The notes under the pieces were generated by a model. The model saw only the letters and a program-made list of their open reading frames with translations, had not been told where the DNA came from and made no database searches. Of a DNA stretch of 55,517 nucleotides, positions 6,856 through 14,725 are shown piece after piece. Source of the stretch: Acidipropionibacterium jensenii DSM 20535 (GTDB lineage: Bacteria > Actinomycetota > Actinomycetes > Propionibacteriales > Propionibacteriaceae); assembly GCF_000425285.1 (NCBI RefSeq), contig NZ_KE384345.1:2094-57610 (forward strand), in the 5' to 3' direction. The translations under genes and the position numbers were made by a program. The first letter of the stretch is position 1; each line of letters opens with the position of its first letter.

Positions 6856-7958
6856 TGGATGAGACGGCAGAGCTGGGGGCGGCCGAGCAGCTGCTCTCTG
6901 CGGTGCGGGACCTGGCCGCGAGTACCGGCGAGGCTGGAATCAGCCGCGCGGAGCGTGTGACCCGGTCGCGGCGGGCTGCTGAGGCTCTGCGGGACGTGCC
7001 CCAGGTGCTGAACGGGCTGGACCCGTACGCCGACGGGCAGCACAGCCGGGTGCGCGACCTGGTGCTGACCGCCGAGGGGCCGGTGGCGTTCAACCCGGAC
7101 GGTCCCGGAGTCGATCATCAGGGCCGGAACATGCCGCAGGCGTTCGGCGGTGAGGCTGCGGTCCGTGCGGCCCAGGACAGGCTTCGGGTGGCCTCCCAGC
7201 TGGCCGACGTGCGAGCGCGGGCCGCCGGGCTCGGCTTCGCCGACGTTGGCGAGGTGTTCGTGGCGCCGCCGGCCGCGGAGCTGCCTGGTCTGGCCGCATG
7301 GCTGGACGGGTACGCCCAGCCGGTGACCGCCTCGTCGGCTGCGAAGCTGATGACGCCGGTCGCCTGGGACGCGTTCCCGGCCGGGGTGATCAACCCGGGC
7401 ACCTCGAACCCGGCCGATGCTGGAACCGACCTCTCGCAGCTGGAGGGCGACGAGAAGCGGTACACGCTGGCCGGCTGGTCCACCAGCCGGTCCGCCCAGG
7501 TCGTGAACTGGGGGGTGAACGCCCTGGCCGAGCTGGACCGGCTCGGTACGGCGGTGGCTGACGTGGCACTGGAGGCCGAGCTGATCCGTCAGCTGGCCGA
7601 TGGTGCGCCGGCTGCCGCCAACCTGGAGGCTGCGGAGGTCGCGTGCGGGCAGGCATGGCCGTCGGGTGCGGACCTGATTCTGTGCCATGCGGCCGACCGG
7701 CCGAAGATCGTCCGCTCCTATGCGGCCGCCCAGCTGGGGCCGGCCGATCGCCCCCTGGTGCTGGCCACCGGCGGGGTCCGCGAGCCGGGAACCGCCTACG
7801 TGGTCGCGATGGGCGGGGTGTGGCTGGAGGCCTCCCCGATCGAGGCGTTCTCCATGATCGATCCGAAGGTACTTGGGACCCAGCTCGGATGGCTGCGCTA
7901 CGGGCAGGTGACCCGTCGGGCCGCCGGCGTCGTTCAGAAAGTGGAGGTGGCGGCATGA
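6855..7958 (+). CDS. HK97-fold-like major capsid protein
   Basis: A 367-residue protein. ATG 6855 is chosen for the AAGGAG 6-7 bp upstream and the TGATG overlap with the preceding gene. Residues 1-125 are mostly helical, like the scaffolding (delta) domain of HK97-type capsid proteins. Residues about 160-367 follow the HK97 order: E-loop-like beta segment (SQLEGDEKRYTLAGWST), long spine helix (about 208-250), A-domain (about 268-330) and a final strand (LGWLRYGQVTRRAAGVVQKV). No protease gene is nearby, so the N-domain may be retained or cut by a helper's enzyme. The call rests on pattern similarity, not an alignment. An encapsulin is the main alternative, but the phage-type context argues against it. 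Confidence 0.75.
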   Translation: MDETAELGAAEQLLSAVRDLAASTGEAGISRAERVTRSRRAAEALRDVPQVLNGLDPYADGQHSRVRDLVLTAEGPVAFNPDGPGVDHQGRNMPQAFGGEAAVRAAQDRLRVASQLADVRARAAGLGFADVGEVFVAPPAAELPGLAAWLDGYAQPVTASSAAKLMTPVAWDAFPAGVINPGTSNPADAGTDLSQLEGDEKRYTLAGWSTSRSAQVVNWGVNALAELDRLGTAVADVALEAELIRQLADGAPAAANLEAAEVACGQAWPSGADLILCHAADRPKIVRSYAAAQLGPADRPLVLATGGVREPGTAYVVAMGGVWLEASPIEAFSMIDPKVLGTQLGWLRYGQVTRRAAGVVQKVEVAA

Positions 7959-8293
7959 GCAGGAATCGTTGGGATGATGTGGTGCCGAGGCCGGCACGTC
8001 GGGCCCATGTGGCTCCCGGGGGGCATCGCTGGGACGACCTGACCGCACCGGTGATGTCGGCGATCCCGCCAGCGGCCAGGAGCAAGCGGGCGGTGATCCG
8101 GCTGGGGCCGGCGGCCCCGGTCGTGGATCTGGACCCGGAGATTGTCGGACGGGCTATGAGCCTGCCTCGTGATCGTCGGAACATGCTCAGGGCCGAGATT
8201 CAGCGTCGGGCGTCGGCGGGTGCGCAGAATCGCCGTCAGGTGGACTCTGACGGTTGGGTCGGCCTATTCCTCCTGGAGCAGGAGAAGCGATGA
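7955..8293 (+). CDS. Hypothetical basic protein after capsid gene
   Basis: A 112-residue protein whose ATG overlaps the capsid stop (ATGA). It is rich in Arg and Pro and contains an RWDD motif twice (near residues 5 and 25). The C-terminal 50 residues are helical (RNMLRAEIQRRASAGAQNRR). Position suggests a head-associated or packaging role. No family recognised. Confidence 0.6.
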   Translation: MSRNRWDDVVPRPARRAHVAPGGHRWDDLTAPVMSAIPPAARSKRAVIRLGPAAPVVDLDPEIVGRAMSLPRDRRNMLRAEIQRRASAGAQNRRQVDSDGWVGLFLLEQEKR

Positions 8294-8595
8294 GCGGCTC
8301 TGAGAACCCCGGGGGCGGCCGGGAGGACGGCGGAACGGTGAACGGCCCTCAGATCGACGCTGGCGAGCCCTCGGAGGCACTGGAGCCCGGCTCGTTCGAG
8401 TACTACCGGGCCGAGCACCCCGAGGCCGGCCCGCGGCTGTGGCGGTTCCTCGCTGACGCGTACCGGGACAATGGCGGTCGTTCGGAGATGAGCCTGGATG
8501 AGGTGCAGGCCGCCTCCCCTGGTGGTGAGGTCAACCGGGCCCGCCGGCTGATCGCCGCCGAGCTGGGCCGGACGTTCCAGTTCGAGGAACGATGA
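8290..8595 (+). CDS. Hypothetical acidic protein, last gene of capsid operon
   Basis: A 101-residue protein overlapping the previous stop (ATGA), with GGAG upstream. The N-terminus is a disordered Gly/Glu-rich tail and the rest is helical and acidic (FEYYRAEHPEAGPRLWRFLAD...). It may pair with the basic protein encoded just before it. No family recognised. Confidence 0.58.
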   Translation: MSGSENPGGGREDGGTVNGPQIDAGEPSEALEPGSFEYYRAEHPEAGPRLWRFLADAYRDNGGRSEMSLDEVQAASPGGEVNRARRLIAAELGRTFQFEER

Positions 8596-9158
8596 ACAAC
8601 TGAATCCTCCGGTGGGGGGTCCGGCCTGACGGCTAACCCTTTCGAGACCCCCTGACCGGTTCCGCGCCGCGGAGTGGGCGGCGCAGCGGAGTGCCCCCGT
8701 CCTGGTGCTGGAGCGGGGGCACTCCCACGCCCAGGGGGGGTGGCTCACGATGGGCCACCTGGGCACGGTCGTTACGACCGTGGTTGGCCGACCAGCTGCG
8801 CTGCCATTACGGCAGTGGAGGGCAACTGTTCGGTTCATCCGAACGGCTGCCCGGGGGTGGGCATCTGGTGCCACCCCCTGGTGGAAGCTTTTCCCGGCGC
8901 CGGGAAGTTCTTCCCCGATCGGGGAAGAACTGTGTGTGCCGGGTGGCATCCTGGTGGTGCAGTCACACGGCTGCTCTGGCAGGGGTGTTCCGACCCTCTT
9001 CCAGTGGCCTCCGTCGCTTGGAAACCGGCGGGGGCCACACCTCTGTTCCGTGCAACTCTCGTGCAACTCCCAGCCCCGGAAACCGGGGTGCATGGACGAC
9101 ACGGACAACGCCACAAACCCGCCTATAGAGCCGTTCGGCCCTCTGGCTTCGGGTGTCC
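8596..9158. other. Palindrome-rich non-coding end of the element (candidate cos/pac region)
   Basis: No gene is supported here. The stretch holds a 12-bp-arm hairpin (GGAGTGCCCCCG at 8688-8699 with its complement at 8714-8725), a 9-bp-arm dyad centred on T8773 (8764-8782), a 16-bp perfect palindrome TTCCCGGCGCCGGGAA (8891-8906) and, directly abutting it, a 24-bp perfect palindrome (8907-8930, arms GTTCTTCCCCGA). Such density is unusual and suggests protein-binding DNA: a packaging site, a regulatory site or part of the attP arm. Confidence 0.55.
9049..9070. repeat. Tandem arm-type repeats near attR
   Basis: CGTGCAACTCT (9049-9059) and CGTGCAACTCC (9060-9070) match the pair at 787-808 except for the ninth base or the last two variable bases. 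They lie about 90 bp inside attR and are in the same orientation as the attL-side pair. Confidence 0.58.
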
Positions 9159-9209
9159 CATCGCCCTTTCAAGGCGGTAACGCGGGTTCGAATCCCGTTC
9201 GGGATACCA
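9159..9209. repeat. attR (51-bp direct repeat, 3' tRNA-Glu fragment)
   Basis: This exact copy of 676-726 contains only the anticodon arm to CCA end of tRNA-Glu. It is the original chromosomal 3' end displaced by the insertion. Confidence 0.92.
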
Positions 9210-9214
9210 ACGAT

Positions 9215-9245
9215 CAGCCCCGTCGGACGTCGTCCGGCGGGGCTG
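9215..9245. terminator. Chromosomal tRNA-Glu terminator, now separated by the element
   Basis: CAGCCCCGTCGGAC pairs with GTCCGGCGGGGCTG across a 3-nt loop with one G-T pair. In the uninterrupted chromosome it would lie just after tRNA-Glu. The rest of 9246-9400 shows no gene. Confidence 0.65.
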
Positions 9246-9400
9246 ACGGCCATCACCCCTCGTCAGCGCCACGGCCGTCGCATGGCCCCTCGACCGCCCG
9301 CCGACACCGCAGATTTCACATCACCGGCGATCCTTGCTATATTTCTCGAGCTGCCTGATGCAGGCAGCGGTCAGGATTCTCGGGGCAACCCGAAGATCAA

Positions 9401-9474
9401 GGCCCCGTAGCGCAGTTGGTTAGCGCGCCGCCCTGTCACGGCGGAGGTCGTGGGTTCAAGTCCCATCGGGGTCG
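9401..9474 (+). tRNA. tRNA-Asp (GTC)
   Basis: The 74-nt cloverleaf has acceptor GGCCCCG/CGGGGTC, anticodon GTC in the loop CTGTCAC, and T-arm GTGGG-TTCAAGT-CCCAT. CCA is not encoded. Confidence 0.95.
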
Positions 9475-9538
9475 CTCACGCGGCGTTCACGGCGTCGCGT
9501 TCGTGCTGTGGAGCGTAAGTTCCCAGACACGAGCCTTT

Positions 9539-9612
9539 GGCCGGGTAGCTCAGTCGGCAGCAGCGTTCGCCTGAAAAGTGAAAGGTCACCGGTTCGATCC
9601 CGGTCCCGGCCA
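9539..9612 (+). tRNA. tRNA-Phe (GAA)
   Basis: Acceptor GGCCGGG/CCCGGCC, anticodon stem TTCGC/GTGAA with loop CTGAAAA (anticodon GAA), T-arm ACCGG-TTCGATC-CCGGT. The D-stem GCTC faces CAGC, so the fourth pair is a C-C mismatch, where related actinobacterial tRNA-Phe genes have GAGC. Confidence 0.92.
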
Positions 9613-9619
9613 CACAGAT

Positions 9620-9649
9620 GAGAAGGCCCCTCCACGGAGGGGCCTTCTC
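9620..9649 (+). terminator. Rho-independent-type terminator after tRNA-Phe
   Basis: GAGAAGGCCCCTCC pairs with GGAGGGGCCTTCTC around a very short loop, directly after the tRNA pair. Confidence 0.8.
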
Positions 9650-9872
9650 GTACCTCCGGCAGGTCACCGGACCGGATCCCTGCGTCCCCGCATCGGGGGT
9701 CCCTCTCCCCCCTCAGACCGCCGAATGTCACAGCTTGGTCACGACTCACATCCGGCCGTCGAGCGCTGACAAGGGGTGTAACACGGTGGAAACGCCTTCG
9801 TCGCCGATACGACGACAGGGGGCGGATAGCGTCTCGGGCAAGTAGTGATCAGCTCCCTCGAGAGGAACCCAC

Positions 9873-11180
9873 ATGCACCGCATTTCTTCGGGTCGTACTG
9901 CATCGTCAGAGGTGCCCGGCACCGCGTCGACCGTGATCTCGCGTCGGCGTCGTGTGGCCGCCAAGGCTGTCGCCGCATCCCTGTCCGTGATGGTGCTGGC
10001 GGCCTGCTCGTCCGGCTCGGGCGGAACCTCCTCGTCCTCCGCGGGCGGCAACGGTGCCTCCGGCGACCTCAAGATCGGCGCGATCTACCCGCAGACCGGG
10101 TCGCTGGCCCTGCTGGGACCCGCCGCCATCGCGGGCGCCAAGTTGGCCACCGCCGACATCAATGCCGCCAAGCCCACCTTCAAGACCAGCCTGACCGTCA
10201 AGGACTCCGGCGACACCACCACCGACATCGCCTCCTCCTCGGCCAAGTCCCTGCTGGCCTCGGGCACCTCGGCGATCCTCGCCCCGGAGTCCTCGGCCGT
10301 CGTCAAGACGGTGTTCAGCCAGATCACCAACGCCAAGGTGCCGTTCATCACCCCGGCCGCCACCGATCCGGGCATGACCAACCCGAACAAGAGCAACGGC
10401 ATGTTCTTCCGCACCGTCCCCAGCGACCTCCTGCAGGGCCAGGCCCTGGCCCAGAAGATCGTCTCCGACGGCAAGAAGAACGTCGCGATCCTCTACATGA
10501 ACGAGGCCTACGGCACCGGGCTCAACAACCAGATCGTCAACACCCTGAAGGCCAACAACGTCAAGGTCGGCGCTGATGTGTCCTTCACCCCGAACTCGAC
10601 GAACTTCAACGCCGAGGTCGGCAAGGTGCTCGCCGCCAAGCCCGACGCCCTGGTGGTGATCTCCTTCGACGAGATCAAGTCGATCTCCGCCGCCCTGCAG
10701 CAGAACAAGTTCGACTTCAAGAACTTCTACGGCACTGACGGTAACAACGGCATCCTCGGCAAGGGCGATCCCGACATCACCGGCGCCCAGTTCTCGACCC
10801 CCGGTGTCAACCCGGCCTCGGGCCTCAAGGACAAGCTCAACACGGAGAACGGCAAGCCGCTGAACTCCTTCTCCTACGCTGCCGAGTCCTACGACGCGAC
10901 GATCCTCATCGCGCTGGCCGCGGCCGAGGGCAAGAGCACCGCTCCCCAGACGATCGCCGACAACCTCATCAAGGTCTCCGACGGTGGCACCAAGTGCACG
11001 ACCTTCAAGGCCTGCTACGACCTCATCCAGAAGGGCACCGACATCGACTACGACGGTCAGTCCGGCCCGATCGCCTGGAACAAGGCGGGCGACGTCACCA
11101 AGGCCAGCATCTCCTTCTACAAGACTGTCGGCCCGAACAACAAGACCGACTGGGTGAGCCAGCAGACCTCCTCGCTGTGA
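9873..11180 (+). CDS. livJ: Branched-chain amino-acid ABC transporter, substrate-binding lipoprotein
   Basis: A 435-residue periplasmic-binding-protein-like lipoprotein that would capture leucine/isoleucine/valine or related amino acids for LivHMGF. The first 45 residues are an export signal with Arg-Arg-Arg-Arg near residue 24 and a lipobox LAAC at Cys45. A Ser/Gly-rich tether follows. The mature part starts LKIGAIYPQTGSLALLG, the usual type I (LivJ/amide-binding) fold opening, and continues with two alternating alpha/beta lobes. The RBS is GAGAGG. The permease and ATPase genes are on the other strand beyond a GNAT gene, so this gene is transcribed on its own. Confidence 0.9.
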   Translation: MHRISSGRTASSEVPGTASTVISRRRRVAAKAVAASLSVMVLAACSSGSGGTSSSSAGGNGASGDLKIGAIYPQTGSLALLGPAAIAGAKLATADINAAKPTFKTSLTVKDSGDTTTDIASSSAKSLLASGTSAILAPESSAVVKTVFSQITNAKVPFITPAATDPGMTNPNKSNGMFFRTVPSDLLQGQALAQKIVSDGKKNVAILYMNEAYGTGLNNQIVNTLKANNVKVGADVSFTPNSTNFNAEVGKVLAAKPDALVVISFDEIKSISAALQQNKFDFKNFYGTDGNNGILGKGDPDITGAQFSTPGVNPASGLKDKLNTENGKPLNSFSYAAESYDATILIALAAAEGKSTAPQTIADNLIKVSDGGTKCTTFKACYDLIQKGTDIDYDGQSGPIAWNKAGDVTKASISFYKTVGPNNKTDWVSQQTSSL

Positions 11181-11210
11181 TCCACGAGGTGGGCTGACGC
11201 CCAGGACATC

Positions 11211-11246
11211 AGGAAGGGCCCGGTTCTGTCGAACCGGGCCCTTCCT
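11211..11246. terminator. Terminator after livJ
   Basis: A perfect 16-bp stem (left arm 11211-11226, right arm 11231-11246) closes on the tetraloop TGTC, 30 bp after the stop codon. Confidence 0.85.
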
Positions 11247-11307
11247 CGTAGCTTCTGGCCTGGTCGACTTCCAGGGGGGTACGCCGTCCGACGCATACGA
11301 TCGGCTG

Positions 11308-11790
11308 GTGACAGATCTCCTCGCCGAGTACGACGCCCATCTCGGCAGCGAACCGCCGACCGGCGTGACGCTGCGCCGACTGACTGTGCCTGAGGAGATG
11401 CGCGCGGCCCTCGACGTGCAGGACGCCGTTTTCGGCGGCACCCCGCGCGCTCAACGGATGCTGCGCGAGATCCTGACCCGCCAGTCAAACGGGGAGAACG
11501 TCGAGTTGTGGGCGGCGGAGACCAACGGTCGCATCGTCAGCGCCGGTCGGATAGACCCGATCTCCGGCACCCCTTTCGCCGGGATCTGGGGCGGCGCAAC
11601 GCTGCCCGCCTACCGGGGTCGCGGCATCTACCGTGCGCTCACCGCCGCTCGAGTCCGGTCCGCGATGTCGCACGGCGCGCGGTGGATCCATTCGGACTCC
11701 ACCGAGTTCTCCCGCCCCATCCTCGAACGCGCGGGCCTGATGAGGATCACCGGGACCGTGCCGTGGACCTGGCAACGCCCGGCACGGTAG
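11308..11790 (+). CDS. GNAT-family N-acetyltransferase
   Basis: A 160-residue acyl-CoA-dependent acetyltransferase with unknown substrate. The acetyl-CoA-binding motif A is visible near residues 95-115 (ATLPAYRGRGIYRALTAAR, the Q/RxxGxG/A type). The GTG start lies 60 bp after the livJ terminator. It runs convergent to livF. Context does not point to a substrate. Confidence 0.82.
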   Translation: MTDLLAEYDAHLGSEPPTGVTLRRLTVPEEMRAALDVQDAVFGGTPRAQRMLREILTRQSNGENVELWAAETNGRIVSAGRIDPISGTPFAGIWGGATLPAYRGRGIYRALTAARVRSAMSHGARWIHSDSTEFSRPILERAGLMRITGTVPWTWQRPAR

Positions 11791-11870
11791 AGGATCCCCT
11801 CGCACGCGGTCAGGTCATGAGCGGGTCGACCAGTCCGTCGTGGCAGGTGGCTTGTCCGTGCCCACTCAGA

Positions 11871-11921
11871 GCTCATCCCCGGTCCCCCACCCCGAGTCGG
11901 GGTGGGGGACCGGGGATGAGC
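11871..11921. terminator. Very strong bidirectional terminator between GNAT gene and livF
   Basis: Perfect 24-bp arms (11871-11894 and 11898-11921) surround a 3-nt loop (AGT). It lies between two convergent genes and can stop transcription from both sides. Confidence 0.85.
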
Positions 11922-11934
11922 CGAGGAGAGCCGC

Positions 11935-12669
11935 TCAGCCCGCCTTGTGGTCGGCGGCGAGGGTACCGAGGTACAGCTGGATGACCTTCGGATCGTTGAG
12001 CAGGTCACGTCCGGTACCCATGTACGCATCCTTGCCCTGGTCGAGCACATAGCCGCGATCGCAGATCTGCAGGCACCGGGAGGCGTTCTGCTCCACGATC
12101 ATGATGGACACCCCGGCCGCATTGATCCGTGCGACGTTGACGAAGGTCTCGTCCTGCCGGACCGGGGACAGTCCCGCGCTCGGCTCGTCGAGCAGCAGCA
12201 CCTTCGGGTCCATCATGAGGGCCCGCGACATCGCCACCATCTGACGCTCGCCGCCCGACAGCGAACCGGCCCGCTGCTTGAGCCGCTTCTTGAGCTCGGG
12301 GAAGAGGTCCACCACGAAGGCCAGCCTCTTGGTGTACAGCTTGGGCTTCTGGTAGCAGCCCATCTGCAGGTTCTCCTCGATGGTGAGCGCCTGGAAGACG
12401 TTCTCGGTCTGAGGGACGAACCCGACTCCGTGGGTGACCAGCCGGTTGGCCGACAGGTTCGTGATCTTGGTGCCGTCCAGCACCACCGATCCCGAGTACA
12501 CCCGCACCAGCCCGAAGACGGCCTTCAGCAGGGTGGACTTGCCGGCCCCGTTGGGGCCGATGATGCCCACCAGCTCGCCGTCCTCGACGTAGGTGTTGGT
12601 CCCGTTGAGGATGTTGACTCCAGGCAGGTACCCGGCGACCAGATCCTTGGTCTCAAGAACGTGGCTCAT
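11935..12669 (-). CDS. livF: Branched-chain amino-acid ABC transporter ATPase LivF
   Basis: A 244-residue ATPase of normal LivF length. Walker A GPNGAGKST starts at residue 38, the Q-loop is near Gln87 (VPQTEN), the signature LSGGERQ is at 137-143 and Walker B LLLDEP is at 158-163. It powers the LivHM permease on the cytoplasmic face together with LivG. Its ATG overlaps the LivG stop. It is the last gene of livHMGF. Confidence 0.94.
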   Translation of the reverse strand: MSHVLETKDLVAGYLPGVNILNGTNTYVEDGELVGIIGPNGAGKSTLLKAVFGLVRVYSGSVVLDGTKITNLSANRLVTHGVGFVPQTENVFQALTIEENLQMGCYQKPKLYTKRLAFVVDLFPELKKRLKQRAGSLSGGERQMVAMSRALMMDPKVLLLDEPSAGLSPVRQDETFVNVARINAAGVSIMIVEQNASRCLQICDRGYVLDQGKDAYMGTGRDLLNDPKVIQLYLGTLAADHKAG

Positions 12670-13727
12670 GCCTTGTCCTTCCCTTTGTCATCGGTTGCCA
12701 CGGCGTCGGCGGCATCGTCCACCACGGCCTGGGAGTCGCCGCTCTCGCCCAGTTCCTGAGCCGCCTCGACGGCCTCCTGCTGGGCGTCCAGCACCTCCTC
12801 GTCGCGCTGGATGTCGATATCGGAGACGTCGACCTTCCTCTTGCGCGAGGACCGGATGCCGTTGATGACGTCGCCGAGATCCCGGTCCTTGTTGGAGCCG
12901 AGGTAGGCGTCGACCACCGCGGGATCCTCCATCACGACATCGGGAGTGCCCTCGGCCACCACCCTGCCCTCGGCCATCACGATCACCCAGTCGGCGATGG
13001 TGTGCACCATGTGCATGTCGTGCTCGACGAACAGCACGGTGACGCCGCTGTCCTTGAGCCCGACGATGTGGCCGAGCAGGGACTGCTTGAGGGCCGGGTT
13101 GACGCCGGCCATCGGCTCGTCGAGCATCACCAGCTGCGGGTTGCACATCAGGGCGCGCGCCATCTCCAACAGCTTGCGCTGGCCACCGGACATCGATCCG
13201 GCGAAGTCGTCCTTCTTGGCCAGCAGCCCGAAGCGGTCCAACAGCTCCAGGGCGCGCTTCTCGTTGGCCTTCTCCTGGCTCCGCCAGATGAAGGGGAACA
13301 GCGCGGCCCAGAAGTGCTCGCCGGTCTGGTGGCGGGCGCCCAGCTTCATCGACTCCAGGACGGTCATCCGCCCCAGCACCTTGGTGAGCTGGAAGGTTCT
13401 CACCTCCCCCAGCCGGGAGACCTTGTGGGCCGGGACGCCGGCCAGGTCGGTCCCGTCGAACTCCCACGCACCGGTGTTCGGGTTGTCGAACCCGGTGAGC
13501 AGGTTGAACAGGGTCGTCTTGCCGGCACCGTTGGGCCCGATGAGGGCGGTGATCGCCCCTCGCGGGATCTCGACGTGCTCGACGTCGACGGCCTTGAGGC
13601 CGCCGAACTCGCGGGTCACATTGCTGGCGACCAGGATCGGGTGAACCTTGTGGCAACCGGGTGCGGCCTTCTCGGCAGCAATCGCCTCCGTGCCGGAGTC
13701 TGGTGCAGTCTGTGAGGTCTCAGCCAT
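12666..13727 (-). CDS. livG: Branched-chain amino-acid ABC transporter ATPase LivG with acidic C-terminal tail
   Basis: A 353-residue ATPase; typical LivG proteins have about 250-290 residues. Walker A GPNGAGKT starts at 64, the signature MSGGQ is at 179-183, Walker B LVMLDEP lies around 199-205 and the H-loop EHD around 235. Residues 278-353 are an extra, highly acidic, Ala/Asp/Glu-rich helical tail, and an N-terminal extension of about 28 residues precedes the core. The extensions may be lineage-specific regulatory or contact segments. It overlaps livM by 8 nt. Confidence 0.92.
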   Translation of the reverse strand: MAETSQTAPDSGTEAIAAEKAAPGCHKVHPILVASNVTREFGGLKAVDVEHVEIPRGAITALIGPNGAGKTTLFNLLTGFDNPNTGAWEFDGTDLAGVPAHKVSRLGEVRTFQLTKVLGRMTVLESMKLGARHQTGEHFWAALFPFIWRSQEKANEKRALELLDRFGLLAKKDDFAGSMSGGQRKLLEMARALMCNPQLVMLDEPMAGVNPALKQSLLGHIVGLKDSGVTVLFVEHDMHMVHTIADWVIVMAEGRVVAEGTPDVVMEDPAVVDAYLGSNKDRDLGDVINGIRSSRKRKVDVSDIDIQRDEEVLDAQQEAVEAAQELGESGDSQAVVDDAADAVATDDKGKDKA

Positions 13728-14712
13728 TGAAGTAGGTCTCCGCCTTGTTGCCGAATATGCCCTGCGGCCGGAAGATCACCAGCGCCATCAGTCCGAGGCC
13801 GACCAGGATGAACCGGATCTGGCCGCCCTGGATGCCGCTGATCGGAAGGATGTTCGAGGTGGTGAGCAGGCTCACCACTCCGTCGGTGACGATGAGGGTG
13901 AACCAGAAGATCATCGAACCGATGATCGGCCCGAAGACCGTGGCCGCACCGCCCAGGAAGAGGATCGTCCACAGGAAGAAGGTGGTCTGGGTGCCGCCGA
14001 TGTCGGGGTTCAGGCCCTTCGGCATGATGTACAGCATGCCGGCCACACCGGCCAGCACGCCGCCCAGGACCAGGGCCTGCATCTTGTAGCTGAAGACGTT
14101 CTTGCCCAGCGCCCGCACCGCGTCCTCATCCTCACGGATGCCGCGGACGACTCGTCCCCACGGGCTGCGCATCAGGGCCCAGACGAGCACCGCAGCCACG
14201 ATCACCACCGCCCAGCAGACGATGAGGTTGAACAGGTCGTCGCGCGAGTAGGACAACGGACCGAAGGTGTAGAACCCTCCGGAGGCCGGCGCCGGTATCG
14301 GATTGAGCGCGGCCCACGCGTTGCCGTAGTCGAAGCTGGTGAGTCCGCCCTGGCCGCCGGTCAGCGGGGTCAGTTCCGGGGTGATCGCGACGTATCGCAC
14401 GATCTCGGCCGCCGCGATGGTGACCATCGACAGGTAGTCGGCCCTCAGCCGCAGGGTCGGTATGCCGAGCAGCAGGGCGAAGACGACCGCGCCGAGGACC
14501 CCGAACAGCAGGCACAGCGGCAGAGGCATGTTGAGGGTGCGGGCGCCGATCGCGAAGAAGTAGGCGCCGACGGCCATGAAGGCCGACTGGCCGAAGTTCA
14601 TCAGGCCGGTGTACCCGAAGTGCACCGCCAGGCCGATGGTGGCCAGGGCGTAGGCCGCGGTGTCCGGGGCGAACAGCTGCGAGAGAGCCTGGGAGATGAA
14701 GCTGAAATCCAT
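13720..14712 (-). CDS. livM: Branched-chain amino-acid ABC transporter permease LivM
   Basis: A 330-residue integral membrane protein with about nine to ten hydrophobic segments. It carries the family loop WGRVVRGIREDEDAVRALGKN, which contacts the ATPase, and a C-terminal RPQGIFG motif. ATG 14712 is chosen for GAAGGG upstream; the frame stays open above it but overlaps livH. It pairs with LivH to form the transmembrane channel. Confidence 0.93.
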   Translation of the reverse strand: MDFSFISQALSQLFAPDTAAYALATIGLAVHFGYTGLMNFGQSAFMAVGAYFFAIGARTLNMPLPLCLLFGVLGAVVFALLLGIPTLRLRADYLSMVTIAAAEIVRYVAITPELTPLTGGQGGLTSFDYGNAWAALNPIPAPASGGFYTFGPLSYSRDDLFNLIVCWAVVIVAAVLVWALMRSPWGRVVRGIREDEDAVRALGKNVFSYKMQALVLGGVLAGVAGMLYIMPKGLNPDIGGTQTTFFLWTILFLGGAATVFGPIIGSMIFWFTLIVTDGVVSLLTTSNILPISGIQGGQIRFILVGLGLMALVIFRPQGIFGNKAETYFNG

Positions 14713-14725
14713 GAGAGTTCCCTTC

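Larger units (their letters stand above)
676..9209. mobile_element. 8.5 kb tRNA-Glu-integrated element encoding integrase, replicase and capsid (phage-satellite-like)
   Basis: The element is bounded by a perfect 51-bp direct repeat made of the 3' end of tRNA-Glu. The integrase gene lies directly inside the attL side. Inside, in order: integrase and XRE repressor on the minus strand; divergent from them an excisionase-like protein, four small proteins, a DnaB/RepA-like helicase ending in iterons, two more small proteins, two helix-turn-helix proteins, a major capsid protein, two small unknowns and a palindrome-rich non-coding end on the plus strand. No large terminase, portal, prohead protease, tail or lysis gene is present. 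Such an element cannot make a complete virion alone, so mobilisation by a helper phage is inferred. A decayed prophage is the alternative, but every gene is intact and tightly overlapping. Confidence 0.85.

Noticed and set aside
6855-7958. Encapsulin nanocompartment instead of phage capsid
   Set aside because: There is a long helical N-terminal domain, no cargo gene, and the gene sits inside an integrase-bounded element with replication genes.
9159-9209. A second tRNA-Glu gene
   Set aside because: Only the 3' 51 bases are present; the upstream sequence cannot form the acceptor 5' strand or D-arm. It is attR.
9906-11441. A 511-codon minus-strand frame over livJ
   Set aside because: It is antisense to a gene with a clear lipoprotein signal and binding-protein fold and has no supporting motif.
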